Source: an uncultured Clostridium sp. (lineage in GTDB: Bacteria; Bacillota_A; Clostridia; TANB77; CAG-508). Taken from it: a DNA stretch of 9,013 nucleotides. The DNA lies in contig CANCZH010000069.1 in the NCBI GenBank assembly GCA_947382445.1, positions 1 to 9,013 of the forward strand, given 5' to 3'. A program made the translations under genes and the position numbers. Below are positions 5,656 to 9,013 of this stretch, piece by piece. The notes below the pieces were generated by a model. That model made no database searches. It saw only the letters and a program-made list of their open reading frames with translations, and was not told where the DNA came from. Within the stretch, counting starts at the first letter, position 1, and each line of letters begins with the position of its first letter.

Positions 5656-6951
5656 TTATTTTAATATCCCAAATATCATAACTTGAATACTGAAATAATT
5701 ATCATTATATGTAATATCAATTTTACCATGATACTTCGTTACTATTTTTTTAATAGAACAGATACCTATTCCATGATTCTCACTTTCTGTTTTTGTTGTT
5801 AATATTTGACCTTTAGAATCTTTATTAATACAGCCATTATAATAATTTCCAATCTGTATTGTTAAAATATTTGAGCGAAATTGTATTACGAAATCTATTT
5901 GTCGCTTATCTTTTGTTATTTTTTCTGATGCTTCAATCGCATTATCAAGCATATTCCCTATTAAAATACAAATATCAATATTTTCATAGGGTAGCTGATG
6001 TGGTATTTTAACATCTACGTTAAATTTGATATTATTTTCTTGCGCATAAGCACATTTCGCATTAATTAATGCATCAATTACAATATTACCTGTATCTACT
6101 ATTATATTTTTCTGATAAAATGCTCCCAAAAACTCTGTAATATATTGTTTTAATTCTGTAATTTCTTTTCTCTCTAGCATTTCCGCTATAGTACAAAGAT
6201 GTTGTTTCATATCGTGGCGTATATTTCGGAATTCAAGCATCATAGCTTCCTTTTCTGCTGTATGTATATCAATTAATTCAAGCTGTTGTGCATATACAGC
6301 ATTTTCCATTCTAAGTCTTGCTTGTTCTGATAATTTTGTTACAACATTAAAAATGATTACATTGATTGCAAGCATAACCCCAATTCCACCTAATGTTAAA
6401 TATAGCTTTTGGGTATTTGCACCAAAATAAAACAAAATATACAAAATGTATATACTGCCAGCAGGTATAAATAACAACATTATTGCATATTTTCTTGATA
6501 ACATATGAAGTTCCCTATTTTTGGATATAATACACACTACTTGGGATAAAAGTAACATCAATATATTTGAAATAACCGCTCCTGCTAATTGAGGAATTGT
6601 ATAATCTATACCAAATAAAACAAAAAAACTACCAACTGACAGATCCGTTATCATTCCAATTGAAACAAACATAAATGAAAAAGCAAGCTTTATAGCAAAT
6701 CTACTTTCATATGCTGATAGGCAGATATTAGTCACCAATATTGTGGTAATAGACATTTTAATATATAACGGCAAATCTATCCTATAAAACATTAAGTACT
6801 GCCATCCCATATATAAAAACCAAGCAAAATATTTTTGTAAATGTTTTGATTCCTTTGGAATAAGCAGAACGTTAAAATACAAATTTAAGATTATTGACGG
6901 CATTATTATACGAACTACTATTGCAGCACCCCAATAAATAAAATTATCCAT
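5656..6951 (-). CDS. agrC: AgrC-like GHKL sensor histidine kinase
   Basis: This is the membrane receptor kinase expected to sense the peptide made from agrD. Its 431 residues match AgrC length. About the first 205 are strongly hydrophobic with some six membrane segments. A coiled-coil linker follows (about 205-240). The phospho-acceptor region is FRNIRHDMKQHL with His246. The ATP-binding half has the N-box NMLDNAIEAS (333-342, Asn337) and the glycine box HGIGICSIKKI (393-403), of the GHKL/HATPase_c_5 type seen in AgrC and related Clostridia kinases. ATG 6951 lies five bases after AAGGAG. It is transcribed ahead of agrD and agrB, with a 138-bp gap holding the agrDB promoter. No response regulator gene is adjacent or elsewhere in the window, which is unusual. 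Its partner must lie elsewhere or be lost. Peptide specificity is inferred from linkage. Confidence 0.9.
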   Translation of the reverse strand: MDNFIYWGAAIVVRIIMPSIILNLYFNVLLIPKESKHLQKYFAWFLYMGWQYLMFYRIDLPLYIKMSITTILVTNICLSAYESRFAIKLAFSFMFVSIGMITDLSVGSFFVLFGIDYTIPQLAGAVISNILMLLLSQVVCIISKNRELHMLSRKYAIMLLFIPAGSIYILYILFYFGANTQKLYLTLGGIGVMLAINVIIFNVVTKLSEQARLRMENAVYAQQLELIDIHTAEKEAMMLEFRNIRHDMKQHLCTIAEMLERKEITELKQYITEFLGAFYQKNIIVDTGNIVIDALINAKCAYAQENNIKFNVDVKIPHQLPYENIDICILIGNMLDNAIEASEKITKDKRQIDFVIQFRSNILTIQIGNYYNGCINKDSKGQILTTKTESENHGIGICSIKKIVTKYHGKIDITYNDNYFSIQVMIFGILK

Positions 6952-6986
6952 TGTAGCTCCTTTTCATATTATGTTTAAATATAACA

Positions 6987-7014
6987 CTTATAAACTTCCT
7001 ACGATGGTATTCAA
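6987..7014 (-). promoter_or_regulatory. Candidate agrC promoter
   Basis: On the minus strand TTGAAT (7009-7014), a 16-base spacer and TATAAG (6987-6992) form a moderate promoter, with the start near 6980 and agrC ATG about 30 bases on. It lies just downstream of the hairpin at 7045-7096, which fits separate transcription from the gene to its right. An extended -10 (TG-T-TATATT) slightly nearer the gene is an alternative. Confidence 0.4.
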
Positions 7015-7044
7015 ATCTAATATCTGTTTTATCTTAAATTAATA

Positions 7045-7096
7045 AAACAAAGAATCCCCAAATTGTTCAGTAATACATTTTGAAGATTCTTTGTTT
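7045..7096. terminator. Terminator-like hairpin after the AcrVA2-like gene
   Basis: Perfect 12-base arms AAACAAAGAATC (7045-7056) and GATTCTTTGTTT (7085-7096), with an inner CAAA/TTTG helix, lie about 105 bases downstream of the AcrVA2-like stop codon and upstream of agrC. The T-rich 3' arm on both strands suits a bidirectional intrinsic terminator, though the U-tract is interrupted. Confidence 0.55.
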
Positions 7097-7201
7097 GTAT
7101 GGATTTCTCACGTCTTTTGGTTGTTAGTATTATAGCATATCTTATGTTCGATTTCAATATGTACTGCACAATTGATAAATTAAACACAACAAAATAAAAT
7201 A

Positions 7202-8266
7202 TTATTGCTTTCTTATATCATCCTTTATACAATTTATCATTACCGGAAGTTCTTCAGGTTCTGTAGCATTTACATAAATAAAGTGTTTCCACCGTAATAC
7301 TAGTTTCCGTTCTTCAGAACCATCTCTTTTTCCGATCCAATAACTTTGCCAATGACCTCTGCGCACATGAGGAGTTATATGGTGCTGTTTTTGTAATTTT
7401 TTCTCGTTATTTTCTGTTTCATTGATATTCCTAGATGGATTGTTACCTTCTGTTTCATTGATATTCTTATATGAATTGCATTTTTTATTCAGATTTCTTA
7501 TTTTTTTAACAATATGATTTCCGACATTCCAGCGATTAACTTCTTTGTATTTATCTTTTATATCCGCTATTGATTTAGGTTTTACTGTTTTTTTAGTGGG
7601 TTCCGCTTGCTGAATATCTGCATTAACAGCACATACGTATAATACTAACTGTAACATTTTTTCAACAAGACGGATATATTTATCTGCTTCTGTAGTTACG
7701 TCTTGTTTGCTATATTGCAATTTTAATGGACTTTCAACACATTCTATTAGGGTATGTCCTGTTAACAATTCAATTGAACGGATATCAACAGATTCTCCAT
7801 TATTATTTAGTATCATGAATTTCATTAATTCCATTTTATTTTCCATATCGAAACAAACAAAAAAACCATGAAATTGTTCACCTAAAAGGTTGGGAGCTTC
7901 AAAATATGCACATGGATACGGCATATTTTTCAAAATTTCCACAGGAAGCAGTATCTTATCCTCTGCCTGACTATAGAGAAGTTCTTCCAGTTCCTGTTCA
8001 AAATGGTATACCTGCTTGCTGACTCTCCATGATGCAACAATACTGAGTGTTGTTGCAATCCAGGTTACTTGTAACATATCTAATTTAGTTTTCATTTGTG
8101 CATTTTCTTTGCAAATTATGGCAAGCAAAACTTCGGTTTTTGTAATATACAGTTCATCGGGAAGGGGATGTTTTTTGCGATATATCCTTTTCATTTGATC
8201 CAGTTCCTGCCATGAGATATTGCTTTTTTCTGTATAATTATTTAATAATTTTAATGGTAAATACAT
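7202..8266 (-). CDS. AcrVA2-like anti-CRISPR family protein
   Basis: This is a 354-residue soluble protein. I recognise the C-terminal block PHVRRGHWQSYWIG (299-312) followed by KLVLRWKHFIYVNA (321-334), which parallels the end of AcrVA2 from Moraxella bovoculi (from memory: PHIRRGHWHGYW..., then FRVRWQPAVFVN). Other points line up in order: LPVEILKNMPYPCAYFE (107-123), GFFVCFD (134-140), LQLVLYVCAVNADI (205-218) and NRWNVGNHIVKKIR (244-257). AcrVA2 blocks Cas12a (type V-A) immunity and has been reported to act on Cas12a production rather than on DNA cleavage. Relatives occur on mobile elements outside Moraxella. A linker at about 268-288 contains a 12-codon duplication (NINETE twice). ATG 8266 follows GGAG by ten bases. 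An AUG-UAA lies between them. Family membership is likely, but activity against Cas12a in this host is inference. Confidence 0.75.
   Translation of the reverse strand: MYLPLKLLNNYTEKSNISWQELDQMKRIYRKKHPLPDELYITKTEVLLAIICKENAQMKTKLDMLQVTWIATTLSIVASWRVSKQVYHFEQELEELLYSQAEDKILLPVEILKNMPYPCAYFEAPNLLGEQFHGFFVCFDMENKMELMKFMILNNNGESVDIRSIELLTGHTLIECVESPLKLQYSKQDVTTEADKYIRLVEKMLQLVLYVCAVNADIQQAEPTKKTVKPKSIADIKDKYKEVNRWNVGNHIVKKIRNLNKKCNSYKNINETEGNNPSRNINETENNEKKLQKQHHITPHVRRGHWQSYWIGKRDGSEERKLVLRWKHFIYVNATEPEELPVMINCIKDDIRKQ
7412..7466 (-). repeat. 36-bp-period duplication inside the AcrVA2-like gene
   Basis: The 19-mer TTCTGTTTCATTGATATTC occurs at 7412-7430 and again at 7448-7466, 36 bp apart. In the protein it gives NINETE twice, 12 residues apart. 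The frame is kept, so it lengthens a hydrophilic linker just before the conserved RRGHW block. Confidence 0.85.
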
Positions 8267-8500
8267 TACATTTTATCTCCTCACATTCGTTTACAAATAA
8301 CGTGACAGTATTGTTGTTTATAGTACATAGAATAAGTTTGTATCCGTAGGATTTTGAATTAAATATATATTTTAGAACCAATTATATCCTAACCGCACAG
8401 GTGGAAATTTATTGTAATTTGCAAGTTCCTACGAGAACAGAAAGATAATTAGTATGTATAATCTACATAGGCAATTTCTCTCAGTCCTATATACCTTTCA
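8267..8500. other. Intergenic region upstream of the AcrVA2-like gene
   Basis: This contains GGAG at 8277-8280, the ribosome binding site for the gene to the left. TATAAT appears on the minus strand at 8381-8386 but without a good -35, so I name no promoter with confidence. The 14-bp operator repeat seen before agrD is not present here. Confidence 0.4.
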
Positions 8501-8818
8501 TTAACTCATATCGTAAGAAGTTAAGCCAAATCTATTCAAAGTAATTTGCAATTTATGAAAGTCATTTTGGTTTTGCATTTTACTCAAAATTCCCTTTTTG
8601 TCAAATATTATTTTCACTTTTTCTTTTGTATAAAATAAAAAAAATGGTGGTTTCGTTAAACAATTTCTTTCTGCGACACAACAAGATTGCTCTTTATTAA
8701 TTAAATTTTTTACAGCCCATTCATTTTTACATTCTTCAAAAAATAACTCATATCCATCACTAAATATTATTCCTACCTCCATTATTTTTTTTATATCTCT
8801 ATAACTATATTCTATCAT
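8501..8818 (-). CDS. Small hypothetical protein
   Basis: I do not recognise this family. The frame can begin at GTG 8839 (112 residues), ATG 8830 or 8827, or ATG 8818 (105 residues). AAAGGA at 8831-8836 overlaps the GTG-start frame, so an ATG start is likelier. I chose 8818, with the SD about 12 bases upstream, but 8827 is nearly as plausible. The protein is soluble, with no signal peptide or membrane segment. It has a GIIFSDGYELFF strand-like opening, a central SCCVAERNC cluster of three Cys, a PPFFLFYTKEKVKIIFDKKG block that looks like paired beta strands, and a C-terminus ending in FGLTSYDMS. No motif indicates catalysis. The gene is on the same strand as the AcrVA2-like gene, 234 bp upstream of it, and probably a separate unit. 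Confidence 0.6.
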   Translation of the reverse strand: MIEYSYRDIKKIMEVGIIFSDGYELFFEECKNEWAVKNLINKEQSCCVAERNCLTKPPFFLFYTKEKVKIIFDKKGILSKMQNQNDFHKLQITLNRFGLTSYDMS

Positions 8819-8976
8819 AAATTCCATCATTCCTTTCACTTCGTTCAGGGCACAAACAAGATATGAAAGCTACTTTTTTACTTCACAGTGTGAAATTTCT
8901 TTCATTCTTATACTCGTTAATGCATTTATCTGCCGATTTCTGTTTAACATTGCCTATGTCCTGAATCCGTGAACAT

Positions 8977-8996
8977 TGCCTCGAATATATGAGGCA
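8977..8996. other. Short hairpin near the right edge
   Basis: TGCCTC and GAGGCA form a 6-bp stem around an 8-base AT-rich loop. AGGCAATGTT (minus strand) occurs twice nearby, 26 bp apart. Three minus-strand frames are open from the window edge for about 19 to 42 codons, so the end of a gene entering from the right is possible but cannot be picked out. Confidence 0.3.
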
Positions 8997-9013
8997 CGTT
9001 GTTTTGCCTCCGT

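Noticed and set aside
8016..8198. Plus-strand 60-codon frame
   Set aside because: It is antisense to the AcrVA2-like gene and has no ribosome binding site of note.
8880..9013. Small minus-strand frames at the right edge, including a 26-codon ATG frame ending at a TAG near 8870
   Set aside because: Several frames are open at once over a short distance, none has a good ribosome binding site or recognisable family, and the window ends before they can be resolved.

Overview
The window is AT-rich DNA (roughly 30% GC by eye) with AGGAGG-type ribosome binding sites and protein families typical of low-GC Firmicutes. The GHKL-type AgrC, the Rpn-family nuclease and an AcrVA2-like protein together suggest a gut or rumen Clostridia member, most likely Lachnospiraceae. 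A ParA/ParB pair with its own palindromic centromere array points to a plasmid, chromid or other partitioned mobile element. No replication protein is visible.

Left part (1-3316, plus strand): a gene-poor leader with one parS-like palindrome and a strong hairpin leads to a good promoter, then parA and parB with coupled translation. The 3' end of parB runs into four direct repeats of 95-100 bp. Each carries the palindrome TATTTCCTCAC-C-GTGAGGAAATA, and the palindromes are spaced exactly 100 bp apart. A fifth copy lies in inverted orientation at 253-273. This is read as the ParB-binding centromere.

Middle part (3317-7100, minus strand): an Rpn-family PD-(D/E)XK nuclease gene is split by a one-base slip in a 7-base homopolymer. 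Next comes an agr-type quorum-sensing module transcribed as agrC, agrD, agrB. The 57-codon agrD at 5344-5517 was found by hand translation. It has a predicted thiolactone ring Cys-Thr-Ile-Leu-Tyr and a PEEL recognition tail. In front of agrD is an extended -10 promoter with a poor -35, preceded by two perfect 14-bp direct repeats at a 21-bp period, the arrangement expected for a LytTR (AgrA/VirR-like) regulator. No response regulator gene lies in the window. Terminator-like hairpins lie on both sides of the module.

Right part (7101-9013, minus strand): a 354-residue protein whose C-terminal PHVRRGHW...YW motif and overall motif order resemble AcrVA2, an inhibitor of Cas12a (type V-A CRISPR) first described in Moraxella. 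Further right is a small unrecognised protein of about 105-112 residues. The right edge holds only fragmentary open frames.

Taken together this looks like an accessory replicon carrying a segregation system, a plasmid- or element-borne peptide quorum sensor and a probable anti-CRISPR gene. Regulation of the anti-CRISPR gene by the quorum sensor is possible but not shown: a terminator separates them and the 14-bp repeat was not seen upstream of the AcrVA2-like gene.
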